The notes beneath the pieces are model-generated. The model did not search any database. It had not been told where the DNA came from and saw only the letters and a list, made by a program, of their open reading frames with translations. From assembly GCA_963801105.1 (NCBI GenBank), contig CAWDDH010000003.1, positions 2,294,001-2,358,000 on the forward strand: 64,000 bases of DNA. Reading direction: 5' to 3'. The translations under genes and the position numbers were made by a program. The DNA is from JAENVU01 sp963801105. Lineage in GTDB: Bacteria > Actinomycetota > Acidimicrobiia > IMCC26256 > JAENVU01. This document shows positions 8,074 to 16,441 of this stretch, piece after piece. The number at the start of each line of letters is the position of its first letter. Position 1 is the stretch's first letter.

Positions 8074-8274
8074 ATGCGACGAGCAGCAACCGCGCTCGGG
8101 ATCGTGGTCCTCCTCGGACTCGCCGGATGTGGCGGGGCCGGGACGGATGCCAAGCCCGAGCACACGGCGATCACCGCACCGGCCGCCAAGGCCCGGACGG
8201 CCGTCGACGCCCAGAACCAGCAGCTCCAACAGATGGAGCAGCGCACGAATCAGGACGACCCGACCGTCCCCTGA
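8074..8274 (+). CDS. Small putative lipoprotein
   Basis: A 66-aa protein with a short positively charged start (MRRAATA), a hydrophobic stretch and a lipobox LAGC at about residues 18-21, so the mature form would be a lipid-anchored exported peptide of about 46 residues. The rest is Gln/Ala-rich (AQNQQLQQMEQRTNQ) and probably helical. No known domain. Its 3' end overlaps that of the convergent nitroreductase gene by 25 bp. Confidence 0.6.
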   Translation: MRRAATALGIVVLLGLAGCGGAGTDAKPEHTAITAPAAKARTAVDAQNQQLQQMEQRTNQDDPTVP

Positions 8275-8886
8275 CCGTCCGGTTCCGCGTCCCACGGGGT
8301 GCCGAACCGCTCCCGATGGGTATGGGCGGAGAAGGGATCCCGTCGCGGCGGGCCGAGCGGTCGCGCCGGGTGGCCGACGGGGACGACCGCCATGGGCCGG
8401 ACGTGGTCGGGGAACGCCACGATCGCGCGCAGCTCGTCGGCGTAGCCGAGGGCGATGGTCGTCGAGCGCGGTGCCGAGCCCGAGTGCCGCGGCGGCGAGC
8501 ATGAGGTTCTGCACCGCCGGATAGATCGACTCCGCCGCGGAGACCTCGAGTCCGCGCTCGGTGTCGGCACCCACGACCACGTGGACCGGCGCACCGGCGA
8601 TCCCGCCCGTCATCCCGCGCTCGACCTCGGCGAGCATCGCGGGGGAGAGGCGATCGGCGGAGAACGCGCGGCCGGCGCGCTCCCACACCCGCGTCATGAG
8701 CTCGCCGATCGCCTGGCGGCGGGTGGCGTCCCGGACGACGACGAACTCCCACGGCTGCTTGTTCTCTGCACTCGGCGCGTGGACCGCGGCGTCGAGCACC
8801 CGGGAAAGGTCCTCGTCGCCGACCGGCGCGTCGGAGAAGTGGCGGCACGCGCGCTGGGCGTGCACGACCGTGAAGAGGTCGCTCAC
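8250..8886 (-). CDS. Nitroreductase-family flavoprotein, frameshift near 8459
   Basis: Starts at GTG 8886 with the FMN-binding pattern of the nitroreductase family: AQRACRHFSDAPVGDEDL, then HAPSAENKQPWEFVVV. It continues with SIYPAVQNLMLAAAALGLGTAL, after which the frame must change to read TTIALGYADELRAIVAFPDHVRPMAVVPVGHP to the stop at 8250. Total length is 3n+1: one extra base in the run gcgctc-g-acgacc restores the consensus GTALTTI. The corrected protein is 211 aa. It would use NAD(P)H to reduce nitro, quinone or enone groups. It overlaps the upstream gene by 4 bp. Confidence 0.8.
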
Positions 8887-9524
8887 AGGTCGCGCTCGCC
8901 GAGACGCCGGAACGTGTTCACGTACATGATCCGCAGCGCCGGGTGGTGGGCCCAGTGGTCCCACTCGAGCGTGCCCGCGCCGAGCCGCTCGGTGACCAGC
9001 GGCGTCATCGCCCGGAACGACGCTTCGGGGTCCTCGGTGTCCATCTCGTAGCAGTGCAGGAACCGCGGGTCGTCGCCGGTGACGTTCTCGTACGGCGTGA
9101 TCATGGCGTAGCCCGGGACGGCGACGGCGGCGATGTGGCTGATGTGCACGAAGTCCGCCCAGTCGCGGAGCGCCTGCGCGTCCGCGGGGTCGCGCGGCGA
9201 GATGAGCACGAGCGAGAGCCCGATCGTCGGCCGCCCGGTGAGCCGGCCCTGGCCGGGGCGCGGGCAATGCGCGAAGTGGTGTCCGGCGACCCCCACGGGT
9301 GGCGCCGGAGCGCTGAAGGTCGCGTCGACCTCGTAGACGCCGAGCAGGCCGAACTCGGGGAGCTTGCGGGGGAGGTCGTCGCGGTCGCGGTGCGCGTTCT
9401 CCCACCACGTCGCGCGGCTCACCCCGCCGAGCGCGAGCACCTCCGGGATCCGCCCGGTCGCGTACGCAGCGGCCGGCCGGTCGGTCATCTCGAGGTAGAG
9501 CCCGGGGGTGATGCGGTCCTCCAC
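8883..9524 (-). CDS. Conserved hypothetical protein, possible dimeric alpha/beta barrel
   Basis: A 213-aa protein without signal peptide or membrane segments. I do not recognise a named family. The order of hydrophobic strands and helices, including LGVYEVDATF, DFVHISHIAAVAVPGY, FLHCYEMDTEDPEASFRAM and a Trp/His-rich end (EWDHWAHHPALRIMYVNTF), resembles EthD/DUF1330-type ferredoxin-like barrels in duplicate. It is translationally coupled (4-bp overlap) to the nitroreductase gene, so a role in the same reaction or in handling its substrate is plausible. Confidence 0.65.
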   Translation of the reverse strand: MEDRITPGLYLEMTDRPAAAYATGRIPEVLALGGVSRATWWENAHRDRDDLPRKLPEFGLLGVYEVDATFSAPAPPVGVAGHHFAHCPRPGQGRLTGRPTIGLSLVLISPRDPADAQALRDWADFVHISHIAAVAVPGYAMITPYENVTGDDPRFLHCYEMDTEDPEASFRAMTPLVTERLGAGTLEWDHWAHHPALRIMYVNTFRRLGERDL

Positions 9525-9575
9525 CGGGTGGAGACTACGGCGCGTCGGAGCGCCGAGTCGGCGGCCGCCGGGCGC

Positions 9576-10427
9576 TCAGCCGTCGATGCCGAGCAACGCG
9601 GTCGGATTGGTGCACGCCATCCGCCGGATCTCGGCCTCGGTGAGACCTTCGGCGAACAGCGCGTCCGCGAAGGTCTGCAGCCCCGACGCGGGCGGCTCGT
9701 TCATCGGCTGCCCGAAGTCGGTCCCGAGGGTCACGCGGTCGACGCCGACGGCGCGGATGCACGCGACGAGATCGGCGACGGGTCGGGTCGCGAGCGCACC
9801 GATGCACGTGAGCGCGCAGAGTTCGATGTGCGCTCCGAGCGTCGCGAGCTCGCCGCACTGCGCCTGGTCCAGGTTCGGGCCCGCGAGCTCCTCCATCGCG
9901 TGAGTGACGAGCAGCTTCCCGCGACCGGCGAACTCCCGGGTGACGGCGAGGTGCTCGGCCGCCGACACGTGTCCGGTCGCGAGCACCGCGTCGAAATCGG
10001 CGACGAGCCGGAGGACCTCCTGCACGTCGCCGGTCAGGGCACCGTCGTCGTCGAGCACACGCAGGCCGGGACCGGAGATGCCCAGCCGCGCGGCCACGCC
10101 GTTGGCGACGTCCTGCGCGCTGCTGAGCGTGGGCAGCCAGACGATGCGGCCGCCGAGCCGGAGCGCGGTCTCGACCGCGATGGGATTGACCCCTCCCACC
10201 TCGTGGTCGCAGCAGACGCCACCGAAGACGCGCACCCCGTCGACGATCGGGTCGAGCGCGGCCGCGAGCCCGGCGCTGGGCGTGTCGTGGCTCTTGAGCA
10301 CGATCGCGGCGTGGCCGACCGCACCGGCCTGCCCTGCGGCCTCGAGTCCGGTCACCGATCGGGGCCGGTGCGGATCCGGCCCGAAGTGTGCGTGGAGGTC
10401 CGCCGCCCCCGTCAGGTCCACCGACAC
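9576..10427 (-). CDS. DUF6282-like metal-dependent hydrolase (amidohydrolase/PHP-type barrel)
   Basis: A 283-aa protein from GTG 10427. The start DLTGAADLHAHFGPD has the DxHxH metal motif, and VLKSHDT, RIVWLPT, VLATGHVS, LLVTHAMEE and VTLGTDFGQP follow in the order expected for a TIM-barrel hydrolase. The frame stays open upstream through the 84-bp repeats, but that extension is Arg-rich and only repeats itself. I therefore start at GTG 10427. The function of the family is not established; a cyclic-amide or ester hydrolase is a guess. Confidence 0.75.
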   Translation of the reverse strand: MSVDLTGAADLHAHFGPDPHRPRSVTGLEAAGQAGAVGHAAIVLKSHDTPSAGLAAALDPIVDGVRVFGGVCCDHEVGGVNPIAVETALRLGGRIVWLPTLSSAQDVANGVAARLGISGPGLRVLDDDGALTGDVQEVLRLVADFDAVLATGHVSAAEHLAVTREFAGRGKLLVTHAMEELAGPNLDQAQCGELATLGAHIELCALTCIGALATRPVADLVACIRAVGVDRVTLGTDFGQPMNEPPASGLQTFADALFAEGLTEAEIRRMACTNPTALLGIDG

Positions 10428-10431
10428 GATG

Positions 10432-10690
10432 TTCCCGCTCTCGCGCCTTCGGCGCAGGCCGCTCGGGCCCCGCTCGGGCGACGCACGGTACGTGCGCCGC
10501 GTGTCCTCGCTTCGGTTCCCGCTCTCGCGCCTTCGGCGCAGGCCGCTCGGGCCCCGCTCGGGCGACGCACGGTACGTGCGCCGCGTGTCCTCGCTTCGGT
10601 TCCCGCTCTCGCGTTCGGCGCAGGCCGCTCGGGCCCCGCTCGGGCGACGCACGGTACGTGCGCCGCGTGTCCTCGCTTCGGTTCCCGCTC
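10432..10690. repeat. Tandem repeat, three copies of an 84-bp unit plus a 9-bp remnant
   Basis: Copies start at 10432, 10516 and 10600 (84, 84 and 82 bp), each beginning ttcccgctctcgcg and ending gtcctcgcttcgg. A fourth partial copy (ttcccgctc) is at 10682-10690. Copies 1 and 2 are identical over the full unit. Copy 3 differs only by loss of two bases inside the hairpin GCGCC-TTC-GGCGC present in copies 1 and 2. The array fills the gap between the DUF6282-like and MBL genes and is open in some frames, but the translations are Arg-rich and unlike a protein domain. Confidence 0.9.
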
Positions 10691-10709
10691 CGGCCTCCAC
10701 GGTAGGCCT

Positions 10710-11528
10710 CTACGTGTCGACGACGGTGAGGTCGTTCGCGAGGATGATCTCACCGTCGAAGTGGGGGCTCGCCTCGGCGATCCACTCGGCCTCGGTCCCC
10801 GGGAACGGCGCGGGGACGGGATGGGTGAGCACGAGGGTGCGCACGCCGGCCCGGGCCGCGGTCCGGGCCGCCTGCTCGATCGTCGAGTGGTAGTCGTGGA
10901 TGTCCTGGAGCCGTGGGGACGGGATCGCCCGCACGAGATCGGGGCGGATCACGGTCTGGACGTAGACGTCCGCTCCGGCGCACGCGCGGTCCAGCCCCTC
11001 GCAGGGCACGGTGTCGCCCGCGATGGCCACGGTGGCCCCCTCGTGCTCGATGCGGTAGGCGACCGTCGGGGCGACGGGCCGGTGGTCGCTCGGCACCGCG
11101 ATCAGCGTCGGCTCGCCGCCGAGCACCACCTCGTCGTGGGTCTCGCGGACGTCGACGCCGGGATCCCAGTTCAGGTCGTCGTGGTGGGTCCGCCGGTACC
11201 CGATGTCGTCGACGAGCATCGCGAGCACGCGGTCCACGTACGCCCGGGTCCCCGGCGGGCCGATCACCGGCAGCGGGTTCTCGACCGGCGACATCGCCCA
11301 CCGCGTCGTCACGAGGTCGTTGAAGTCGGTGGTGTGGTCCGAGTGCAGGTGCGTGAGCACCACGTGGTGGAGCATCCCGGGGAACAGCCCCGCGGCGGCG
11401 AGGCGCATCAGCACGCCCCGACCGCAGTCGAACAGCAGGTTCGTCGCCCCGGCCTCGACGAGGGTCGAGGGGCCGGCGCGGTTGGCGTCGGGGATCGGCG
11501 AGCCCGTCCCGAGCAGCGTGACCTTCAC
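10710..11528 (-). CDS. MBL-fold metallo-hydrolase (RNase Z-like)
   Basis: A 272-aa metallo-beta-lactamase-fold hydrolase. It has the dizinc motif THLHSDHTTD (about residues 59-68), a later Asp in IAGDTVPCEG (about 174) and a distal His in LTHPVPAPF. The N-terminal LGTGSPIPDANRAGPSTLVE resembles the RNase Z/arylsulfatase branch. The RNase Z exosite is not obvious, so a phosphodiester or ester substrate other than tRNA is likely. The downstream 84-bp repeats begin 20 bp after its stop. The gene overlaps the upstream one by 4 bp. Confidence 0.85.
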   Translation of the reverse strand: MKVTLLGTGSPIPDANRAGPSTLVEAGATNLLFDCGRGVLMRLAAAGLFPGMLHHVVLTHLHSDHTTDFNDLVTTRWAMSPVENPLPVIGPPGTRAYVDRVLAMLVDDIGYRRTHHDDLNWDPGVDVRETHDEVVLGGEPTLIAVPSDHRPVAPTVAYRIEHEGATVAIAGDTVPCEGLDRACAGADVYVQTVIRPDLVRAIPSPRLQDIHDYHSTIEQAARTAARAGVRTLVLTHPVPAPFPGTEAEWIAEASPHFDGEIILANDLTVVDT

Positions 11529-11968
11529 GCCGAGAACGGCTGGGTCAGGCGTGGCTCGGGGTTGCCGCGGGTCGCGATGAGCGCCGCCTGCTCGATCGCC
11601 GCGTCCCGATGGACGTGTGCCTCCATGTACCCCGGGTAGGCGGCCAACGCGAGGAACGCCGCGCGGCTGGGGTACCAGACCGCGACGACCTCGTCGTACT
11701 CGTCGTGGTCGCAGCCGATCACCGTCTCCGCCGCGTCGGTGGCCCAGAGGATGTCGCCACCCACGGACCGGACCGCGGCGTACGCGACTGCGCCGTAGCG
11801 CAGATACGCCTCGCGTCCGCTGACGTCGGCGTCGGGCGTCCCCGGTGGGTACGCGGCGCGGTCGCGGTAGCGGTTGAGGTTGAGCATGACGACGGGGGAG
11901 TCGTCCTCGGCGGCAACGGCCGCGGTGACGGCGAGCCGCTCGTCGGTCGGCGTGACGTGGTCGGGCAT
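11525..11968 (-). CDS. DUF1330-like ferredoxin-fold protein
   Basis: A 147-aa protein with the strand PVVMLNLNRYRDRA, the helix GREAYLRYGAVAYAAVRSVGG and EVVAVWYPSRAAFLALAAYPGYMEAH. This arrangement is typical of DUF1330/EthD-like dimeric alpha/beta barrels. Proteins of this type are small enzymes or binding proteins of largely unknown role. It overlaps the MBL gene by 4 bp and follows the TetR gene on the same strand by 30 bp, so TetR, this gene and the MBL hydrolase probably form one autoregulated operon. Confidence 0.75.
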   Translation of the reverse strand: MPDHVTPTDERLAVTAAVAAEDDSPVVMLNLNRYRDRAAYPPGTPDADVSGREAYLRYGAVAYAAVRSVGGDILWATDAAETVIGCDHDEYDEVVAVWYPSRAAFLALAAYPGYMEAHVHRDAAIEQAALIATRGNPEPRLTQPFSA

Positions 11969-11998
11969 GGGGCTCCTCGGTTCGAACGCGCGGACGCG

Positions 11999-12607
11999 TC
12001 AGGTGGTGAGCAGCGCACGGAGCGTGCGGGCCGTGATGGAACGGGTCTGGGCCCGGCCGTGACCGAGCGTGGTGCGGAGGGTGTCGATCTGCTCGAACCC
12101 CGCGGCCGCGGCCAGCGCGTCGAGGAGCTCGGTCCGGTCCCGGCCGTGCGCGGTCGCGAGCTCCGGTGCGAACTGGACCGCGACTTGCTCGCGCAGGAGC
12201 CGGCGGCGGTACGCGAAGGCCTCGGCGACGCTCGGCGCGCTCGCCTCGATGCGCGCTCCGGCCGCGGCCACGATGGCGACGCCGTCGTGGATGGCGAGTC
12301 GCTGGTCCACCAGCGCTCGGATCCGCTGCTCGAGGGGACCGTGGGCCGGCGGGGGCGCGAAGAGGTGGCGGACGCGTTCGATCTGGCGGGCGACCGCTTC
12401 CTCGGCGAGGGCGTCGAGATCCGCGAAGTAGCGGAACACGGAGCGCTCGGAGACCCCGGCGCGCTCCGCGATGCGGGCCGCGCCGGGCTGGGCGTCGCCC
12501 TCGTCGTAGAGCGCGAGGAGTGCGTCGACCACCTGCTCGCGTCCCCGCTCGGAGCGCAACCGGCGCCGGTCGACGGCCGGGGTGGCGTCCGCGGTCGGGG
12601 AGGGCAC
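11999..12607 (-). CDS. TetR family transcriptional regulator
   Basis: A 202-aa regulator with GTG start. DNA-binding domain at about residues 20-70: GREQVVDALLALYDEGDAQPGAARIAERAGVSERSVFRYFADLDALAEEA. The recognition helix is VSERSVFRYF, unlike the HGTFYLYF type found in the other two TetR genes here. The promoter is unusually clear: TTGACA (12637-12642), 17-bp spacer, TAGGGT (12614-12619), 6 nt from the start. A perfect 17-bp palindrome fills the spacer, implying tight autorepression. Confidence 0.88.
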   Translation of the reverse strand: MPSPTADATPAVDRRRLRSERGREQVVDALLALYDEGDAQPGAARIAERAGVSERSVFRYFADLDALAEEAVARQIERVRHLFAPPPAHGPLEQRIRALVDQRLAIHDGVAIVAAAGARIEASAPSVAEAFAYRRRLLREQVAVQFAPELATAHGRDRTELLDALAAAAGFEQIDTLRTTLGHGRAQTRSITARTLRALLTT

Positions 12608-12613
12608 CCGGCG

Positions 12614-12642
12614 ACCCTAAGTTCTGACAGTCAGACTGTCAA
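12614..12642 (-). promoter_or_regulatory. Consensus promoter of the TetR gene with embedded palindromic operator
   Basis: On the minus strand TTGACA-N17-TAGGGT, followed after 6 nt by the GTG start (leaderless). The palindrome TGACAGT-CAG-ACTGTCA (12625-12641) lies between and over the two hexamers. This is the most complete promoter-operator unit in the window. Confidence 0.75.
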
Positions 12643-13340
12643 GACTTTTGCGATGCGAGGGCATGGCCCGCGGCGAGGAACTCGCCGGCCCGGGCCTCGG
12701 GGTCGGAAGTCCGGGCCAGCGCGTCGTAGCCGAGCGCGGCGTAGGTGCCGGCATTCCAGAACGGGTCGTCGCTCGGTTCCCACGGGCCCACGTAGAGGTA
12801 GGGCAGCGCGGAGCCACCATCGCCCGGCGACGCCCCGTAGTTGGCCCGGCGACCCGCGGGCCCGAGGTCGAGGCCGAGGTCGAAGTGCTCGGGCCAGAGT
12901 TGGATCTCCGACGGGGTCTCGTCGAGATGCGCGTCGCGCCAGGTGCCGAGGACTCGCGCGCCGAACGCGAACCACTCCGCCAGCGCCGCCGCGGACGCCT
13001 GGTCGACGGGCAGCGGCGCGTCCGGATCCGCGGGCGTGGTCGCGGTGAACACGTCGGTCGTCGCGGCCGGGTCCGTCCCGGCGAACGCGGCGGCATCGCC
13101 GAGCGTGGTGATCGCCGCGCGTCGAGTCACCGTGGCGTCGATCACCACGAGATCGCCGTCGACGACGCTGAGGGTGCGGTCGGCGCCGAACGGGCCGGTG
13201 GTGAAGCCGCCGCCCGTCGGCCGGAGCCCGATACGGCCCGTGGCCGCCGCCCGGGCCGGGGCGAGCACTCGCTCCGCGAGCGTGTGCCAGGACGTGCGGG
13301 TGCGCACGAACGAGTCGGGATCCGTGATCGGGGCCAGCAT
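12639..13340 (-). CDS. Hypothetical protein
   Basis: A 233-aa soluble protein if started at ATG 13340 (MLAPITDPDSFVRTRTSWHTLAERVL). An upstream in-frame ATG at 13424 would add 28 residues, but its codon would overlap the start of the divergent CoA transferase gene. No family is recognised. Visible features: a beta-rich middle (TTGPFGADRTLSVVDGDLVVID), an acidic segment, and LWPEHFDLGLDLGPAGRRANYGASPGDG followed by ALPYLYVGPWEPSDDPFWN. The Trp- and Pro-rich patch may be a ligand pocket. The stop codon lies inside the operator of the downstream TetR gene. Confidence 0.6.
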   Translation of the reverse strand: MLAPITDPDSFVRTRTSWHTLAERVLAPARAAATGRIGLRPTGGGFTTGPFGADRTLSVVDGDLVVIDATVTRRAAITTLGDAAAFAGTDPAATTDVFTATTPADPDAPLPVDQASAAALAEWFAFGARVLGTWRDAHLDETPSEIQLWPEHFDLGLDLGPAGRRANYGASPGDGGSALPYLYVGPWEPSDDPFWNAGTYAALGYDALARTSDPEARAGEFLAAGHALASQKS

Positions 13341-13422
13341 GCCGACTCGTCTCGGCAGGAGCGGATTCGTTGCACCGTCACCCGGATCGGGTCCGAAACT
13401 CGTCCCGCTATCCTCCCCGGCC

Positions 13423-14652
13423 ATGCCGAATCCCCAACCGCTGGCCGGCGTGCGGATCGTCGAGTGCTCGATGCTCGGTCCCGCCGCCGTGACGACCGCT
13501 CTCGCTGATCTCGGCGCCGAGGTCATCAAGGTCGAGCCGCCGTCCGGCGACTACGTGCGCCGCATGACCTGGCCGATCGTGGAGGGTGTCTCGCTCATGC
13601 ACCTCCACGTCAACCGGGGCAAGCGCAGCATCGCGATCGACCTGAGACAGCCCGCCGGCGTGGCGCTCTTCGAGGACCTCGTGCGCGAGAGCGACGTCGT
13701 CGTGGAGGCGATGCGCCCGGGCGGGCTCGCCCGGCGTGGCCTCGGCTACGACCGCCTGCGCGAGCTCAACCCCCGCATCGTGTTCTGCACGATCTCGGGG
13801 TACGGCGCGACCGGTCCCTACCGCGACCTCGCGAGCCACGGCATCGCCTACGACGCCTGGGCGGGCATCTTCGAGCCCGAGATCGACGAGGCGGGGTTCC
13901 CGTCGATCCCGAACCACGTCTCGATCGGCATCAACGCCGGGCCCCTGTTCGGGGCGCTCGGGATTTTGGCGGGGGTGATCCAGGCGCGTGCGACCGGCGA
14001 GGGGACCCAGCTCGAGGTCGCCCAGTCCGACAGCGCGGCGGCGTTCGACTGGTACCGGGAGGAGACCTACCGGGCCTACGAGCGCCCGGAGTCCGAGGTC
14101 ACCGGGAATGCGTCCGACGACTACGTACGCCGCGAGCCGGCGATCGCGGGCATGCGGGGCGGTGTCCGCTACCAGGTGTACGCGTCGTCCGACGGCTACG
14201 TCCTGTTCATGGCCAGCGAGCAGCACTTCTGGAAGAAGTTCTGTGACGCGGTCGACCGGCCCGAGCTGTTCGACCGCTGGCCCGGCTCCGAGTACGGCGA
14301 CCACGCGCGCGGGAACCGGGAGTTGCAGACGGAGCTGACCGCGATCTTCGCGACGAGGTCGACCGGGGAGTGGGTGCAGGTCGGCATCGACGTCGACGTG
14401 CCGATCGCGCCGTGCCACACACCGCACTCGGTCGCCTCGGACCCGCAGTTCCGGGACCGCCTCGGCTGGTTGCCGAGCGACGCCCTCGGCGCGGACCAGC
14501 TGCCGTTCCCGGTCAAGGTCGTCGGCGCCGACCCGGTCGTGCCGGCGATGGCGCCGAGCGTGGGTGAGCACACCGACGCCGTCCTCGCCGATGTGCTCGG
14601 CCTCGACGCCGAGCGGATCGCCGCCCTCCGGGAGTCCGGCGCCGTCACCTGA
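13423..14652 (+). CDS. CaiB/BaiF family CoA transferase
   Basis: A 409-aa class III CoA transferase. The start PLAGVRIVECSMLGPAAVTTALADLGAEVIKVEPP is the family N-terminal fold, and DVVVEAMRPGGLARRGLGY, FCTISGYGATGPY and a mid-protein catalytic Asp region (QLEVAQSDSAAAFDW) follow. Such enzymes move CoA between acids through an aspartyl thioester, or racemise 2-methylacyl-CoA. A TATCCT hexamer (13408-13413) lies 9 nt before the ATG and could be a leaderless promoter. The next genes, an acyl-CoA ligase and an acyl-CoA dehydrogenase, fit a CoA-thioester pathway. Confidence 0.88.
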   Translation: MPNPQPLAGVRIVECSMLGPAAVTTALADLGAEVIKVEPPSGDYVRRMTWPIVEGVSLMHLHVNRGKRSIAIDLRQPAGVALFEDLVRESDVVVEAMRPGGLARRGLGYDRLRELNPRIVFCTISGYGATGPYRDLASHGIAYDAWAGIFEPEIDEAGFPSIPNHVSIGINAGPLFGALGILAGVIQARATGEGTQLEVAQSDSAAAFDWYREETYRAYERPESEVTGNASDDYVRREPAIAGMRGGVRYQVYASSDGYVLFMASEQHFWKKFCDAVDRPELFDRWPGSEYGDHARGNRELQTELTAIFATRSTGEWVQVGIDVDVPIAPCHTPHSVASDPQFRDRLGWLPSDALGADQLPFPVKVVGADPVVPAMAPSVGEHTDAVLADVLGLDAERIAALRESGAVT

Positions 14653-14673
14653 CGATCGGGGCTGCGCCCCGCG

Positions 14674-14679
14674 TAGAGT
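14674..14679 (+). promoter_or_regulatory. -10 hexamer TAGAGT for the acyl-CoA ligase gene
   Basis: TAGAGT, 7 nt before the ATG at 14687: a leaderless TANNNT promoter. The same hexamer precedes the selenoprotein gene at 47859. Confidence 0.5.
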
Positions 14680-14686
14680 GACGCCG

Positions 14687-16423
14687 ATGTCAGGTTCGGA
14701 GTCCCGCGGCGCGACGCCGGCCCCCTCCGGTGCGAGCTCCGCACCGGCACCGGGATTGGCCCCCCTCGTGGCGCCGAACGCGGCCGCCCTGCTCCGGCGC
14801 AACGCCACCGATCCCGAGCTCCGGAACCGTCCCGCCATCCGGTACGGCGACCGCGTCTGGACCCACGCGGAGTACCTCGAGGAGTCGGCGCGGTGGTCAC
14901 ACCTCTTTCTCGACCGAATCCCGGCCGGCCGGCCGCGCCACGTGGCGGTGCTGCTCGACAACCTCCCCGAGTACCTCTTCGCGTTCGGCGGGGCCGCGTT
15001 GGCCGGCGGTGCCGTGGTCGGGCTCAACCACACCCGCCGGGGCGAGCAGCTGCTGCGGGACATGACCCACACCGACTGCGGGCTGCTCGTGACCGAGGCG
15101 CGCCACCTGGACCTCGTCGAGTCCCTCGGGGACGCACGGCCGCCGATGCTCCTCGTGGACGACACGCTCGAGCCGGCGCTCGGTCCGCCGACCGACCCGG
15201 GCCTCGAACCTGCGGTGGACCTCCCGTGGGCGCTGATCTTCACGAGCGGCACGTCCGACGCACCGAAGGCCGTGATCTGCTCGCAGCGCCGGCTGCTCGT
15301 CACCGGCAATCGGATGCGCATGATCATGGACCTCACGCCCGACGACGTCGGGTACGTGTGCATGCCGCTGTTCCACTCCAACGCGGTGCAGGTCGGGTGG
15401 GCGCCTTCGATCGTGACCGGTTGCTCGATCGGACTCGCCCGCCGGTTCTCGGCGTCCGGGTGGTTGCCCGACGTCCGCCACTACGGGAGCACCTACTTCA
15501 ACTACACCGGCAAGCCGCTCGCTTACCTGCTCGCGCAGCCAGAGCGGCCCGACGATGCCGACAACACGCTGCGCGTCGCGTTCGGCAACGAGGGCTCCCC
15601 CCAGGTGGTCGACGCGTTCGCCCGCCGGTTCGGCGTGCACGTGATCGATGCCTACGGCGCGACCGAGGGCGGCGTGGCGGTGAACCGCGACTCCGAGCAG
15701 CGGGCGGGGGCACTCGGGCAGGTGGGCCCGGCGGTCAAGGTCGTCGACGAGGAGGGCACCGAGAAGCCGCGGGCCGAGTTCGACGCCGAGGGCCGCCTGA
15801 CGAACGCGGCGCGCTGCGTCGGCGAGATCGTCAACACCGCCGGCGCGGGGCCGTTCGAGGGCTATTACAACAACGAGGCCGCGACCGCGCAGACGACGCG
15901 GTTCGGCTGGTACTGGTCCGGCGACCTCGGCTACATCGACGCCGACGGGTACCTCTACTTCGCGGGCCGCAACGCCGACTGGATCCGCGTCGACGGCGAG
16001 AACTTCCCGGCCGGGCCGCTCGAGGAGACGCTGCGCGCGCATCCCGACGTCGTCCTCGCCGCGGTGTACGGCGTCCCCGACGACCAGGCCGGCGACCAGG
16101 TGATGGCGGGCCTCGTGCTGCGGGAGGGCGCCGAGCTCGATCCCGAGGGCTTCGCGGCGTGGGTCGACGGACGGCCCGACATCGGCCCGAAGGGGCGCCC
16201 TCGCTACGTCCGCGTGCTGGGCGAGCCGCCGACGACGGGCACCTTCAAGATCGTGAAGCGGACGCTCGTGCACGAGAAGTGGCGCACCGACCGGGTGCAC
16301 GGCGACCCCGTGTTCGTCCGGGGGCGCGACGAGCCCGCGTTCCGACCGTTCACGCCGGCCGACGAGTCCGCGCTGCACGGCTCCTTCGTGGCGTACGAGC
16401 GTGAGCGGTTCTGGGACCTGTGA
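14687..16423 (+). CDS. AMP-dependent fatty-acid/acyl-CoA ligase
   Basis: A 578-aa adenylate-forming enzyme. It has the P-loop-like LIFTSGTSDAPKAV (about residues 183-196), YGATEGG near residue 323, the YWSGDLGYIDADGYLYFAGRNADWIRVDGENFPAGPLE segment that links the domains, and the C-terminal catalytic Lys in GTFKIVKRTL. It would activate a carboxylic acid to its CoA thioester with ATP. Residues after about 540 form a tail (RDEPAFRPFTPADES) seen in FadD17-like ligases. Start chosen at ATG 14687, 7 nt after a TAGAGT hexamer. Confidence 0.9.
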   Translation: MSGSESRGATPAPSGASSAPAPGLAPLVAPNAAALLRRNATDPELRNRPAIRYGDRVWTHAEYLEESARWSHLFLDRIPAGRPRHVAVLLDNLPEYLFAFGGAALAGGAVVGLNHTRRGEQLLRDMTHTDCGLLVTEARHLDLVESLGDARPPMLLVDDTLEPALGPPTDPGLEPAVDLPWALIFTSGTSDAPKAVICSQRRLLVTGNRMRMIMDLTPDDVGYVCMPLFHSNAVQVGWAPSIVTGCSIGLARRFSASGWLPDVRHYGSTYFNYTGKPLAYLLAQPERPDDADNTLRVAFGNEGSPQVVDAFARRFGVHVIDAYGATEGGVAVNRDSEQRAGALGQVGPAVKVVDEEGTEKPRAEFDAEGRLTNAARCVGEIVNTAGAGPFEGYYNNEAATAQTTRFGWYWSGDLGYIDADGYLYFAGRNADWIRVDGENFPAGPLEETLRAHPDVVLAAVYGVPDDQAGDQVMAGLVLREGAELDPEGFAAWVDGRPDIGPKGRPRYVRVLGEPPTTGTFKIVKRTLVHEKWRTDRVHGDPVFVRGRDEPAFRPFTPADESALHGSFVAYERERFWDL

Positions 16424-16441
16424 CCACGGGCCGAGGGTGAG

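Noticed and set aside
10432..10690. CRISPR array
   Set aside because: The units are directly abutting 84-bp copies with no unique spacers.
9576..10700. Longer DUF6282-like protein including the repeats as an N-terminal domain
   Set aside because: The extra 91 residues merely translate the DNA repeats, and family members begin at the DLHAH motif.
8943..11639. Long plus-strand open frame of nearly 900 codons
   Set aside because: It is antisense to five well-supported minus-strand genes and its translation is Arg/Val/Gly-rich without domains; GC-rich DNA opens such frames by chance.
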